A DNA stretch of 40,552 nucleotides from NCBI RefSeq assembly GCF_000934725.1, contig NZ_JYNS01000023.1, positions 1 through 40,552 on the forward strand. Reading direction: 5' to 3'. This stretch comes from Methyloterricola oryzae. GTDB taxonomy: Bacteria > Pseudomonadota > Gammaproteobacteria > Methylococcales > Methylococcaceae. Positions 17,030 through 25,245 of the stretch are shown in pieces. The translations under genes were made by a program, and so were the position numbers. Within the stretch, counting starts at the first letter, position 1. Each line of letters begins with the position of its first letter. The notes beneath the pieces were generated by a model. It searched no databases. It worked only from the letters and a program-made list of their open reading frames with translations, and was not told the DNA's origin.

Positions 17030-18376
17030 ATGCTTGGTAAAATCGTTATCGCCAACCGGGGCGAGATCGCCTTGCGCATATTGCGCGCCTGCCGCGAACT
17101 TGGCATCAAGGCCGTGGCCGTGCATTCCGAGGCGGACCGGGATCTCAAGCACGTTCGTCTGGCCGACGAATCCGTGTGCATCGGGCCCGCGCCTTCGCGG
17201 GAAAGCTACCTCAATGTTCCAGCCATCATCAGCGCCGCCGAAGTCACCGACGCCGTCGCCATCCATCCGGGCTATGGCTTCCTGTCGGAAAATGCCGACT
17301 TCGCCGAGAAGGTGATACAGAGCGGCTTCGTATTTATAGGTCCCAGGCCCGATACCATCCGCCTCATGGGCGATAAGGTTTCCGCCATCGAGGCTATGAA
17401 GAAGGCAGGCATTCCCTGTCTGCCCGGCTCCGACGGGCCACTGGGCGAGGACTTTGACGAGACCTTGAAGATCGCGCGCCGCATCGGTTTTCCGGTCATC
17501 ATCAAGGCGGCCGGCGGCGGCGGTGGGCGCGGCATGCGCGTCGTGCACAGCGAGGCGGCGCTGCATAGCTCCATCAGCCTGACCAAGGGCGAGGCCGCGG
17601 CCGCATTCGGCAACGATATGGTGTACATGGAGAAATTCCTGGAAGATCCGCGCCACGTCGAATTCCAGGTGATCGCCGACACCCACGGCAACGTCATCCA
17701 TCTGGGCGAGCGTGACTGCTCCACCCAGCGCCGCCACCAAAAGGTGGTGGAAGAAGCGCCGGCGCCGGGCATCAGCGAGGAGAAGCGGCGCGCCATGGGC
17801 CAGCGCTGCGTGGAGGCCTGCCGCGAGATCGGCTATCTGGGGGCGGGGACGTTCGAGTTCCTCTACCAGGACGGGGAGTTCTATTTCATCGAGATGAACA
17901 CCCGCGTGCAGGTCGAGCATCCCGTAACCGAGATGGTCACCGGCTTTGATATCGTCAAGGAACAGCTGCGCATCGCCGCCGGCGAAAAGCTGTCCATTAC
18001 CCAGGAGGACGTGCAGCTCTGCGGGCACGCCATCGAGTGCCGGATCAACGCGGAGGACCCATCCACCTTCATGCCCTCCCCCGGGCTGATCGAACAGTTC
18101 CACATGCCGGGCGGGCCGGGAATACGGGTGGAGACGCACATCTATAATGGCTACAAGGTGCCGCCCTACTACGACTCCATGATCGGCAAGCTCATCGCCC
18201 ACGGCGAGACGCGCGCCAGCGCCATCGCGCGAATGCGCACGGCGCTCAACGAGATGGTGATCGCCGGCATCAAATGCAATATTCCCTTGCTGCTGGACAT
18301 CATCAACGACAAGGCTTTCCAGGAAGGCGGGCAGAACATCCATTATCTGGAGCAGAAGCTCGGGCTCAAGCACTGA
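17030..18376 (+). CDS. accC: Acetyl-CoA carboxylase, biotin carboxylase subunit
   Basis: This 448-residue ATP-grasp enzyme carboxylates the biotin of AccB. It begins with the canonical [20 protein letters not shown], and contains the glycine-rich ATP loop [14 protein letters not shown], the [11 protein letters not shown] segment and the active-site [14 protein letters not shown]. Length is normal. Its TGA overlaps the prmA ATG by one base (TGATG), so prmA is likely translated by reinitiation. The order aroQ-accB-accC-prmA is conserved in gammaproteobacteria. Confidence 0.97.
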   Translation: MLGKIVIANRGEIALRILRACRELGIKAVAVHSEADRDLKHVRLADESVCIGPAPSRESYLNVPAIISAAEVTDAVAIHPGYGFLSENADFAEKVIQSGFVFIGPRPDTIRLMGDKVSAIEAMKKAGIPCLPGSDGPLGEDFDETLKIARRIGFPVIIKAAGGGGGRGMRVVHSEAALHSSISLTKGEAAAAFGNDMVYMEKFLEDPRHVEFQVIADTHGNVIHLGERDCSTQRRHQKVVEEAPAPGISEEKRRAMGQRCVEACREIGYLGAGTFEFLYQDGEFYFIEMNTRVQVEHPVTEMVTGFDIVKEQLRIAAGEKLSITQEDVQLCGHAIECRINAEDPSTFMPSPGLIEQFHMPGGPGIRVETHIYNGYKVPPYYDSMIGKLIAHGETRASAIARMRTALNEMVIAGIKCNIPLLLDIINDKAFQEGGQNIHYLEQKLGLKH

Positions 18377-19260
18377 TGTGGCGACAGCTCTCGGTGGCGA
18401 CGGAGGAGCGCCTGGCCGATGCCGTGGCGGACGCCATGAGCGGCCTGGGGGCCTTGTCCGTCAGCCTGCAGGATGAGGGCGATCAGCCCCTGTTCGAGCC
18501 CAAGCCCGGGGAAACGCCCGTCTGGCAGGATACGCGGGTCGTGGCTCTGTTCGAGCCCGATGTGCAGCCGGAACTATTGCGGGCTGCCCTGGAGAGTCGT
18601 TTCGGGGCCCACTCCCTGCATGCCTGGCGCGTCGAAGAAATACAGGATCAGGCTTGGGAGCGGGCTTGGTTGGAGCATTTCAAACCCATGCGCTTCGGCC
18701 GGCGACTGTGGATCGTTCCCACCGGGTTCGCCGCGCCGGAACAGGAGGATGCGGTATGCGTGGCGCTGGACCCGGGGCTCGCGTTCGGCACCGGCACCCA
18801 CCCAACCACGGCCTTGTGCCTCAGGTGGCTCGACGGAATGGATCTGAAGGGAAAGACCCTGATCGATTACGGCTGCGGCTCGGGTATTCTGGCCGTGGCA
18901 GCGCTGCTGCTGGGTGCGGAAGGGGCTGAAGCGGTGGACATCGATCCCCAGGCCTTGACCGCCACCCGAGACAATGCCGAAAAGAACGGCGTCGCCGGGC
19001 GCTTGCGCTGCCGCTATCCCAAGGAGATTGGCCCGGTCCAGGCGGACATGCTGGTGGCCAACATACTCGCCAACCCGCTGCTGGAACTGGCGGAAGAATT
19101 GGCCGCGATGGTTCGCCCTGGCGGAGCGCTGGCCCTCTCCGGTATCCTGCGCGAGCAGGCGGATGCGGTGAGCCAGGCCTATGCACCTTGGTTCCGTATG
19201 GACCCGCCGGAATTCGAGGAGGACTGGACGCGCCTGAGCGGTGTCCGGCGCGAGGAGTGA
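18376..19260 (+). CDS. prmA: Ribosomal protein L11 methyltransferase
   Basis: The 294-residue SAM-dependent enzyme trimethylates lysine residues of ribosomal protein L11. The N-terminal L11-recognition domain starts [11 protein letters not shown]. The catalytic domain shows GLAFGTGTHPTTALCLRWL, the SAM-binding DYGCGSGILAVAALLLGA and VANILANPLLELA. The start is the ATG overlapping the accC stop; the upstream frame to 18274 runs antisense to nothing useful and lies within accC. The cotranscribed zinc-ribbon gene starts 3 bases after the stop. Confidence 0.95.
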   Translation: MWRQLSVATEERLADAVADAMSGLGALSVSLQDEGDQPLFEPKPGETPVWQDTRVVALFEPDVQPELLRAALESRFGAHSLHAWRVEEIQDQAWERAWLEHFKPMRFGRRLWIVPTGFAAPEQEDAVCVALDPGLAFGTGTHPTTALCLRWLDGMDLKGKTLIDYGCGSGILAVAALLLGAEGAEAVDIDPQALTATRDNAEKNGVAGRLRCRYPKEIGPVQADMLVANILANPLLELAEELAAMVRPGGALALSGILREQADAVSQAYAPWFRMDPPEFEEDWTRLSGVRREE

Positions 19261-19263
19261 CCC

Positions 19264-20064
19264 ATGTACACACAGTGCCCGACCTGCCGCGCGACCTTCC
19301 GCATCGACATCAACAAGCTGCGCGAATCCCGTGGCAAAGTGATTTGCCGGGATTGCCAGACCCCGTTCAACGCACTGAATGCCTTGGCGGAGAGTCCCAA
19401 GGACTTCCCCAAGGCGCCGCCAATCCGGAGGCCGGTTGCATCCCCGGCAGCCGGCGTCGAAGGTCAGGATGCCCAGCACGCAATGCTCCCGCCGTTGCGG
19501 GGGGGCGGATTGCCGTCCTTGCGCGCTGTCGGCGGCTTGGTTGCCAGGCCGCAGCGGACTGAGCGCGATAGGGAAGATGAGGAGCCGCGCGGTCCCGAAC
19601 TGGGCAGCGGCCTGTGCTGGTGGCTGGGCGCTCTGGCCATGGCGGTCCTGCTGGTGTGGCAGGTGAATGTGTTCGAAGGCGCGCGCCTGGCTCAAAATGA
19701 GCGGGTCCGGCCTTGGTTGGAACTGATGTGTGAAAGCCTGGGTTGCGAACTGAGCCCCTACAAGGACACGCGCCAGATTCAGGTGGTGGACCGCGCCTTG
19801 CTGCCAGCGCCGGATGATGTCGATGGCTATGAGTTCCGTCTCATCATTGCCAACCAGTCGGCCTTGGCGCAGGCGTTTCCCTCGATCCGCCTGGTGCTTT
19901 CGGAACTCGGGGGCCGCCCATCCGCGAGTCGTACCTTTTCTCCTGATGAATACCTGGAAGCGCCGCGCCCCGGTAAAATGCCGGTGGGGAAACCCTTCGA
20001 GATCCGCCTGCTGATCGCCAAGCCCAGCAGCGAGGTGGGCGGGTTCAGTTTCGAACTGATTTGA
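19264..20064 (+). CDS. Zinc-ribbon / DUF3426 membrane protein
   Basis: This 266-residue protein opens with an MJ0042-type zinc ribbon, with Cys5-x2-Cys8 (CPTC) and Cys28-x2-Cys31 (CRDC). A low-complexity linker (about 42-110), a single membrane helix (about 118-138) and a C-terminal DUF3426 domain (about 150-264) follow. Genes of this type are regularly found between prmA and dusB-fis in gammaproteobacteria; here dusB and fis are not next to it. The predicted topology puts the zinc ribbon in the cytoplasm and DUF3426 in the periplasm. Function is unknown. Confidence 0.88.
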   Translation: MYTQCPTCRATFRIDINKLRESRGKVICRDCQTPFNALNALAESPKDFPKAPPIRRPVASPAAGVEGQDAQHAMLPPLRGGGLPSLRAVGGLVARPQRTERDREDEEPRGPELGSGLCWWLGALAMAVLLVWQVNVFEGARLAQNERVRPWLELMCESLGCELSPYKDTRQIQVVDRALLPAPDDVDGYEFRLIIANQSALAQAFPSIRLVLSELGGRPSASRTFSPDEYLEAPRPGKMPVGKPFEIRLLIAKPSSEVGGFSFELI

Positions 20065-20120
20065 TGCCATCCATGCCACATGCCATAAGGCGAACCGAAT
20101 CCATCGGGGATTTGAAAAAC

Positions 20121-20726
20121 ATGAATTACGATGCTTGTGTTGCTGCAAACCGCTCTAGCCTGTTACGGGTCCTGCTCGTGCCCATGCTTCTGGCGCTACT
20201 CACCGCGTGCACCAAGGTGCCGGAGGGCGTGCAGCCGGTCGATGGCTTCGAATTGCAGCGCTTTCTCGGTAAATGGTACGAGATCGCCCGCCTCGATCAT
20301 GGCTTCGAGCGGAACCTGCGTAACGTCACCGCCGAGTACGTCGCGGCAGATGGCGATGAGATCAAGGTCATCAACCGTGGCTATAACGAAAAGAAGGGTG
20401 AATGGACCGAGGACGACGCGGTGGCCAAGATGCTGGACGACCCGACTATCGGCAGCTTGAAGGTTTCCTTCTTCGGGCCGCTGTGGGGCGGCTACCACGT
20501 CATTGCCCTGGACAAGCAAAATTACCGTTATGCCATGGTCACAGGTCCCAGCAAGACCCTGTTATGGATACTCTCTCGCGACAAGACCCTGGACGACAAG
20601 GTCATGGGTGATCTGATCAATCAGGCGGGCAAGGCGGGCTACGATACCAAGCGGCTTATCTTCGTCAAGCAGGATGACCCGCCGGCCGAGGATACGGTCG
20701 ATGCGGCGCCCGCGGGCGACAAATAA
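20121..20726 (+). CDS. blc: Outer-membrane lipocalin (Blc type)
   Basis: The 201-residue precursor has a signal peptide ending in the lipobox LLTAC (Cys30), so it should be a lipoprotein. The lipocalin barrel carries the family signature FLGKWYEIARLDHGFERN, then GYNEKKGEW and the later YRYAMVTGPSKTLLWILSR strand typical of bacterial lipocalins. These proteins bind fatty acids or lysophospholipids at the outer membrane. The ATG at 20121 is preferred to an ATG at 20061 that overlaps the preceding stop; a still shorter start at the second methionine of the signal region is possible. A C-terminal tail after about 185 is Asp/Ala-rich. Confidence 0.9.
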   Translation: MNYDACVAANRSSLLRVLLVPMLLALLTACTKVPEGVQPVDGFELQRFLGKWYEIARLDHGFERNLRNVTAEYVAADGDEIKVINRGYNEKKGEWTEDDAVAKMLDDPTIGSLKVSFFGPLWGGYHVIALDKQNYRYAMVTGPSKTLLWILSRDKTLDDKVMGDLINQAGKAGYDTKRLIFVKQDDPPAEDTVDAAPAGDK

Positions 20727-20750
20727 GGCTTCCGGGCGCGGAAAGCAAGG

Positions 20751-20963
20751 CTAAGCCAGGAAGCGTCCGGGGGATTTTGCCTCGGCTGCCTGGCGCTTTT
20801 CCTCCGCGCGCCTGTGGTCCTCGGAGTAGACCAGAAACACGAACAAGCCGATCAGCCCCATCAGGATCCAGTACTTCACCCAGAACAACAGGTGCATGAG
20901 GCGCAGCAGGTGCGGGTGGTGCACCAGAAAGGTATTGATGGAATAGACGAGTTGTTCTAACAC
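20751..20963 (-). CDS. Small membrane protein (70 aa), GTG start
   Basis: The frame is open much further upstream, but that part is antisense to rlmI. A GTG at 20963 preceded by GGGAGG with 7-base spacing marks the likely real start. The 70-residue product starts (M)LEQLVYSINTFLVHHPHLLRL, has one strong membrane helix (about 24-46) and a charged C-terminal tail EDHRRAEEKRQAAEAKS predicted in the cytoplasm. I do not recognise a family. It converges with blc and is divergent from rlmI, sharing a 138-base promoter region with it. Confidence 0.62.
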   Translation of the reverse strand: MLEQLVYSINTFLVHHPHLLRLMHLLFWVKYWILMGLIGLFVFLVYSEDHRRAEEKRQAAEAKSPGRFLA

Positions 20964-21101
20964 CCGGAGACCTCCCGCGCCTGAATTCCGGCGACGTCCG
21001 ATTGTGACAAGTGGGCGCGACCAGGGCAAGCCGCCTGAATTCGACCCCCGCTTACCGGCATAAAGTTCCCTTCGTCTTTCGCTTTCACCCCAGGTGTACC
21101 G

Positions 21102-22292
21102 ATGCATGAATTGAAGCTCAAGAGAAACGAAGAGAAGCGCCTGCGTTCTGGGCATTTGTGGATCTTCAGCAACGAGGTGGACATTGCCCAGACGCCGCTC
21201 AAGGGCATGCCAGCAGGGGAACTGGTGCAGGTGCTCGATTCCCGGGGCGCTGGCCTGGGCGTGGCCTATGTCAACCCGGATACGCTGATCTGCGCCCGCT
21301 TGCTGACGCGCCGCCAGCACGCGAAAATCGATGAGGCCTTTTTTCGCGAGCGGATCCAGACTGCCCTGCACCTGCGCGAGCGCGCGTTTGCGAAGCCCTA
21401 CTATAGGCTGGTCCACGGCGAGAGCGACGGCCTGCCGGGATTGGTGGTGGATCGCTTTGACCGTGTCTTCGTGGTCCAGACCAACACCTTGGGGATGGAA
21501 CGCCTGCAGCCCCAGGTTTTTGCGGCCCTGGAGGCCCTGTTCGATCCCAGCGCGCTGCTCCTGAAGAACACCTCGGCCCTCCGGAGCCTGGAAGGTCTTT
21601 CCGACGAAACCCGCTTGGTGAAGGGCGAGTCCCTGCAGCCCTTTGTCATGGAGGAAAATGGCGTCCGCTTTCAGGTGGACCCGGTGTCCGGGCAGAAGAC
21701 CGGCTGGTTCTTCGATCACCGCAGCAACCGCGCCCTGGCCGCCAGTCTGGCCAAGGGCCAGCGTGTGTTGGACCTGTTTTCCTATTCAGGCGCCTGGGGC
21801 ATCCAGGCTGCGGTGGCCGGCGCTACCAGGGTGGATTGCGTCGATGCCTCGGAGTCGGCTCTTGGCCTGGCCCGCGAGAATGCGCGCCTCAATGGCGTGG
21901 ACGACCGGTTGACCGTGGAGCGGGAAGACGCCTTCGAATTTCTCAAGCGCGCGCGCGAGGAGCGGCGGCACTATGGGCTGATCCTGCTGGACCCCCCGGC
22001 CTTGATCAAGCGCAAGAAGGACGCCAAGGCCGGCATCGAGGCTTATCGGCGCTTGAACCAGGGTGCCCTGCAGTTACTGGAGCCCGGTGGCATCCTGGTT
22101 TCGGCATCCTGCTCCTACCACCTGCAGCGGGAGACGCTGCACGATCTCCTGCGCGCAACCGCCCGTCATGGCGACCGTCACCTGAGCTTCATCGCGGAAG
22201 GCAGCCAGGCTGCGGATCACCCGGTGCATCCGGCGATCCCGGAAACCCAGTATCTGAAGGCCTTCTTCTGCGCTGTATCCGCCAGCCTATAG
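21102..22292 (+). CDS. rlmI: 23S rRNA (cytosine-C5) methyltransferase RlmI-like
   Basis: This 396-residue class I SAM methyltransferase has an N-terminal PUA domain (about 1-75, with SGHLWIFSNEV), a central EEHD-like region and a C-terminal Rossmann fold. Visible motifs are VLDLFSYSGAWGIQA (SAM loop), the acidic VDASESAL and the catalytic region LILLDPPALIKRKKD, then ASCSYHL with the catalytic cysteine. Length and layout match E. coli YccW/RlmI, which methylates C1962 of 23S rRNA. It converges with apbE, 18 bases between stops. The family is certain; the exact target base is inferred. Confidence 0.92.
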   Translation: MHELKLKRNEEKRLRSGHLWIFSNEVDIAQTPLKGMPAGELVQVLDSRGAGLGVAYVNPDTLICARLLTRRQHAKIDEAFFRERIQTALHLRERAFAKPYYRLVHGESDGLPGLVVDRFDRVFVVQTNTLGMERLQPQVFAALEALFDPSALLLKNTSALRSLEGLSDETRLVKGESLQPFVMEENGVRFQVDPVSGQKTGWFFDHRSNRALAASLAKGQRVLDLFSYSGAWGIQAAVAGATRVDCVDASESALGLARENARLNGVDDRLTVEREDAFEFLKRAREERRHYGLILLDPPALIKRKKDAKAGIEAYRRLNQGALQLLEPGGILVSASCSYHLQRETLHDLLRATARHGDRHLSFIAEGSQAADHPVHPAIPETQYLKAFFCAVSASL

Positions 22293-22310
22293 CTCATGGC
22301 CGGAGCGAAC

Positions 22311-23333
22311 TCAGAGGCCAGGTTCCCTGGCCAGGGCCGGGCTGATCTTCTCCTTGAGTTCCTTGTTTTCGCCGTAGATGAACAGGGCGCGCAGGCCCTC
22401 CGCCTCCGCCGTCTTGTAGCCTTCCTCCTCGCCCAGGCACAGCAGCGCAGTGGACCAGGCATCGGCCCAGGTGGGATCGTCGTGCAGCACGGTCACCGAC
22501 AGCAGCTTGTGGTTGACGGGCTTTCCGGTCTTGGGATTAATGATATGCGAATAGACCTGCCCGCCCTGCTCGAAGAAATTGCGGTAGGTTCCCGAGGTCA
22601 TCACCGCCACGCCGGCCTGCTGGTGCAGTGACAAAATCCTCTGCACCTCGCGTGTGAAGGGCGTCGGCTTCTCCACCGCGATCCGCCAGTCTTCGCCGTT
22701 GGCCTTGCGGCCGCGCACTTTCATCTCGCCGCCGATTTCGTCCATGTAGTTCTGGATGCCGCGCGACTCCAGGATCTTTGCGACGGCGCCCACCGTGTAC
22801 CCTTGCGCGATAGAGGAAAGGTCCACCGCAAGATCCGGGTCGCGCTTGCGCATCCTGTTCTGGCCGGCGTCCAGTTCCAGCTTGTCCATGCCGATGTGCG
22901 GCAGCAGGGCCGCGATCTCCCGGGGCTCCGGCACCCGGGTCTGGTGCCGCGAGAAGCCCCACAAGTCGAATAGCGGCTTCACGGTCAGGTCGTAGCAACC
23001 CGCCGATTTGGCATGAACTACTTGGGCAATCGACACAAGGTTGAAGATCTCCGGCGAAACCGCCTGCCATTCGGTGGTCTTTTGCCGGTTGAAGCGCGTG
23101 ATTTCGGAGTCTTCGCGGTAGTTGGACAGTTTCAGGTCGATGTCGGCAAAAGTTGCCTCCACCTGTTTCTGAAGGTCTGCGACCGTCTCCGCCGGCGCGT
23201 CGGTGACGGACTTGATGTGGTAGGTGGTGCCCTGAACGGAACCGGAGATCTCGACTTCTTTCGGGCCTTGCTGGCATGCGGCGAGAAGCGCCGCCATAAG
23301 CAATGGGAGCGAACGTTGCGCGGGTGGATTCAT
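22311..23333 (-). CDS. apbE: FAD:protein FMN transferase ApbE (lipoprotein)
   Basis: This 340-residue precursor has a lipobox LLAAC (Cys20), so it is probably a periplasmic lipoprotein. It transfers FMN from FAD to a threonine of target proteins such as NqrB/C or RnfD/G. Family motifs seen are GSVQGTTYHIK, LSNYREDSEITRFN, the DLSSIAQGYTVGAVA region with the metal and FAD-binding residues, TSGTYRNFFE and SHIINPKTGKPVNHK. It begins 21 bases after the SLC13 gene stop on the same strand, so the two may be one transcription unit. No flavinylated target is encoded nearby. Confidence 0.94.
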   Translation of the reverse strand: MNPPAQRSLPLLMAALLAACQQGPKEVEISGSVQGTTYHIKSVTDAPAETVADLQKQVEATFADIDLKLSNYREDSEITRFNRQKTTEWQAVSPEIFNLVSIAQVVHAKSAGCYDLTVKPLFDLWGFSRHQTRVPEPREIAALLPHIGMDKLELDAGQNRMRKRDPDLAVDLSSIAQGYTVGAVAKILESRGIQNYMDEIGGEMKVRGRKANGEDWRIAVEKPTPFTREVQRILSLHQQAGVAVMTSGTYRNFFEQGGQVYSHIINPKTGKPVNHKLLSVTVLHDDPTWADAWSTALLCLGEEEGYKTAEAEGLRALFIYGENKELKEKISPALAREPGL

Positions 23334-23354
23334 GGGATAGGCAGGTGGGATATG

Positions 23355-25130
23355 TCAGGGGTGAAAAGGCCAGATGACGGGTATGACGCTCACTGAGACG
23401 ACGCCCATGATCAGATTCAGTGGCACGCCGAAACGGACGAAATCGCCGAAGCGGTAACCGCCCGGACCATAGACCATGAGGTTGGTCTGATAGCCGATGG
23501 GCGTGGAAAACCCCATGGAAGCCGCGATCATCACGGCGATGACGAAAGGCCATTCGCTGACGCCCAAACGCGTCGATAGGGCGAGGGCCAGAGGGAACAT
23601 TAGTACCGCCACCGAGTTGTTGCTCAAGAGTTCCGTCAGAACCACCGTCAAGAAATAGAAATAGGCCAGCACCAGCCAGGGGTTGTCGCCGGCCAGGCCC
23701 AGGAAGCCCTGGGCGATGCCGCCGGCCGCGCCCGTGATCTCCAGGGCCTTGCCCAGCGCGAAAGAGGCGGCGATGGCCAGTAGCACTTGTCCGTCGATGC
23801 TTCTTCGCGCCGCAAGGACGGAACAGCAACCGCTCAAAAGCATGGCCGAAGCACCCAGCAGCGCGGCCTTGAGCATGCTCAGCCACTCGAAGGTTGCACT
23901 CATCACCACCGCACCCAGGATCAGCCAGGCCAGCCAGGCGCGGTCATGCCGCACGGGCAGGTAATCGGACACCTGGCTGATCAACAGGAAGTCGTTGGAA
24001 TTCCGGTGTCGCTCCAGAAACGGGGGGCGCACGTCCAGCAGCAGAGTATCGGAGGGCTCCAGGGATATCTCGCCGATTTTCCCCGGCAGGCGCTGGCCGT
24101 TGCGCGCCACGGCGATCACCGAGCCGCCATAGACCATGCGGAAACGTCCCTGCTTGATGGTTCTCCCCACCAGTGAGCATTGGGGCGAGACGACCGCTTC
24201 CACCAGCACGCGTTCCCGGTGCTTGCGGTCCGCCAAGCTGAAGGCGTGTTCGCCGGCGGGACGCAACCCGCGGATGCGCTGCAGTTCCACCACGGAATCG
24301 CTCACACCGGCGAATACCAGGCGGTCACCGGCATTCAACCGTTCGTAGGGTCCGACGGCGGGCAGAATCTCGTCGCCGCGTTCGATTTCCACCAGATAGA
24401 GGCCTTGCAGATGGCGCAGCCCGGCCTCCTCCACGCTCTTGCCCACCAGCGGTCCGCCCTCTTCCACCACCATCTCGGTGGTGTATTCCTTGGGATTCTC
24501 GAACACGGCGCTGGCGGGCAGGCGCTCCGGCAGGAACCGAGGGGCGAAGGCCAGCATGTAGGCGATACCCACCAGGCTGCAGGGGATGCCGACCCATGCG
24601 ATATCGAACAGGCCCAGGGCGGGCCGGTGCGCCTGGACCAACAGGCCATTCACGATCAGGTTGGTGCTGGTGCCGATTAGGGTTATGGTGCCGCCGATCA
24701 CGGCGCTATAGCTCAAGGGGATCAGCAGTTTGGAGGGGGAGATCTGCAGGCGCTTGGCCCAGGTCAGCACCGCCGGCAGGAAAATGGCGACGAGCGGCGT
24801 GTTGTTCATAAAGCCGCTGACAGCCGCCACCGGAATGGTCAGCCGCGCCAGGGCTCCGCGCACGGTTTTGGGCCGGCCCAACACGTGCTGAACCAGCAGA
24901 TCCACGCCGCCGGTCTCGCGGATGCCGCTGACAACAACGTACATCAGCGCCACGGTGATCATGCCTTCGTTGGAAAAACCGCCCAGAGCCTGTTCCGGCG
25001 TCAGTACGCCGGCTATCAGGAGCACGACCACGGTGCCGAACAAGATCAGCTCCGGCGCGGCGGCGCTGACCAACAGAAACATCAGGCAGCCGGAAATGAC
25101 GCCTATTGTGAGCCATGCGTGGCCTGTCAT
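23355..25130 (-). CDS. SLC13/DASS-family permease with two RCK-C domains
   Basis: This 591-residue inner-membrane transporter has two hydrophobic halves (about 5-205 and 400-590) separated by a cytoplasmic insert. The insert contains two TrkA-C/RCK-C type domains, PLVGKSVEEAGLRHLQGLYL... (about 225-280) and SLVGRTIKQGRFRMVYGGSV... (about 312-365). The membrane halves carry the DASS substrate and sodium-binding signatures SGFMNNTPLVAI with LIGTSTNLIVNG, and LLSNNSVAVLMFPL with GYQTNLMVYGPGGY. Relatives transport sulfate or other anions; the ion cannot be assigned here. It follows cyaA by 115 bases on the same strand and precedes apbE. Confidence 0.9.
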   Translation of the reverse strand: MTGHAWLTIGVISGCLMFLLVSAAAPELILFGTVVVLLIAGVLTPEQALGGFSNEGMITVALMYVVVSGIRETGGVDLLVQHVLGRPKTVRGALARLTIPVAAVSGFMNNTPLVAIFLPAVLTWAKRLQISPSKLLIPLSYSAVIGGTITLIGTSTNLIVNGLLVQAHRPALGLFDIAWVGIPCSLVGIAYMLAFAPRFLPERLPASAVFENPKEYTTEMVVEEGGPLVGKSVEEAGLRHLQGLYLVEIERGDEILPAVGPYERLNAGDRLVFAGVSDSVVELQRIRGLRPAGEHAFSLADRKHRERVLVEAVVSPQCSLVGRTIKQGRFRMVYGGSVIAVARNGQRLPGKIGEISLEPSDTLLLDVRPPFLERHRNSNDFLLISQVSDYLPVRHDRAWLAWLILGAVVMSATFEWLSMLKAALLGASAMLLSGCCSVLAARRSIDGQVLLAIAASFALGKALEITGAAGGIAQGFLGLAGDNPWLVLAYFYFLTVVLTELLSNNSVAVLMFPLALALSTRLGVSEWPFVIAVMIAASMGFSTPIGYQTNLMVYGPGGYRFGDFVRFGVPLNLIMGVVSVSVIPVIWPFHP

Positions 25131-25245
25131 GCGGATCTATCCCCTCACCCTGCCTCGAAACGCCGCCGTATCACCGCGGCAACCCGATAAAAAACAGGCA
25201 TTTTAAACAGGCTGGCCCCTGAAAGCGATGCGAAGCCGCGCCCAC

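Noticed and set aside
17024-18373. A 449-codon minus-strand open frame antisense to accC
   Set aside because: It mirrors accC codon by codon, has a His/Asp/Gly-rich composition typical of antisense of high-GC genes, no family motifs and no ribosome-binding site.
18574-20148. A 524-codon minus-strand frame over prmA and the zinc-ribbon gene
   Set aside because: It spans two confident genes in antisense, has Gln/Arg/His-rich content and no start signal.
20964-21719. The upstream part of the minus-strand frame that ends at 20751
   Set aside because: This part is antisense to rlmI; only the last 70 codons, after a GGGAGG-preceded GTG, look like a real gene.
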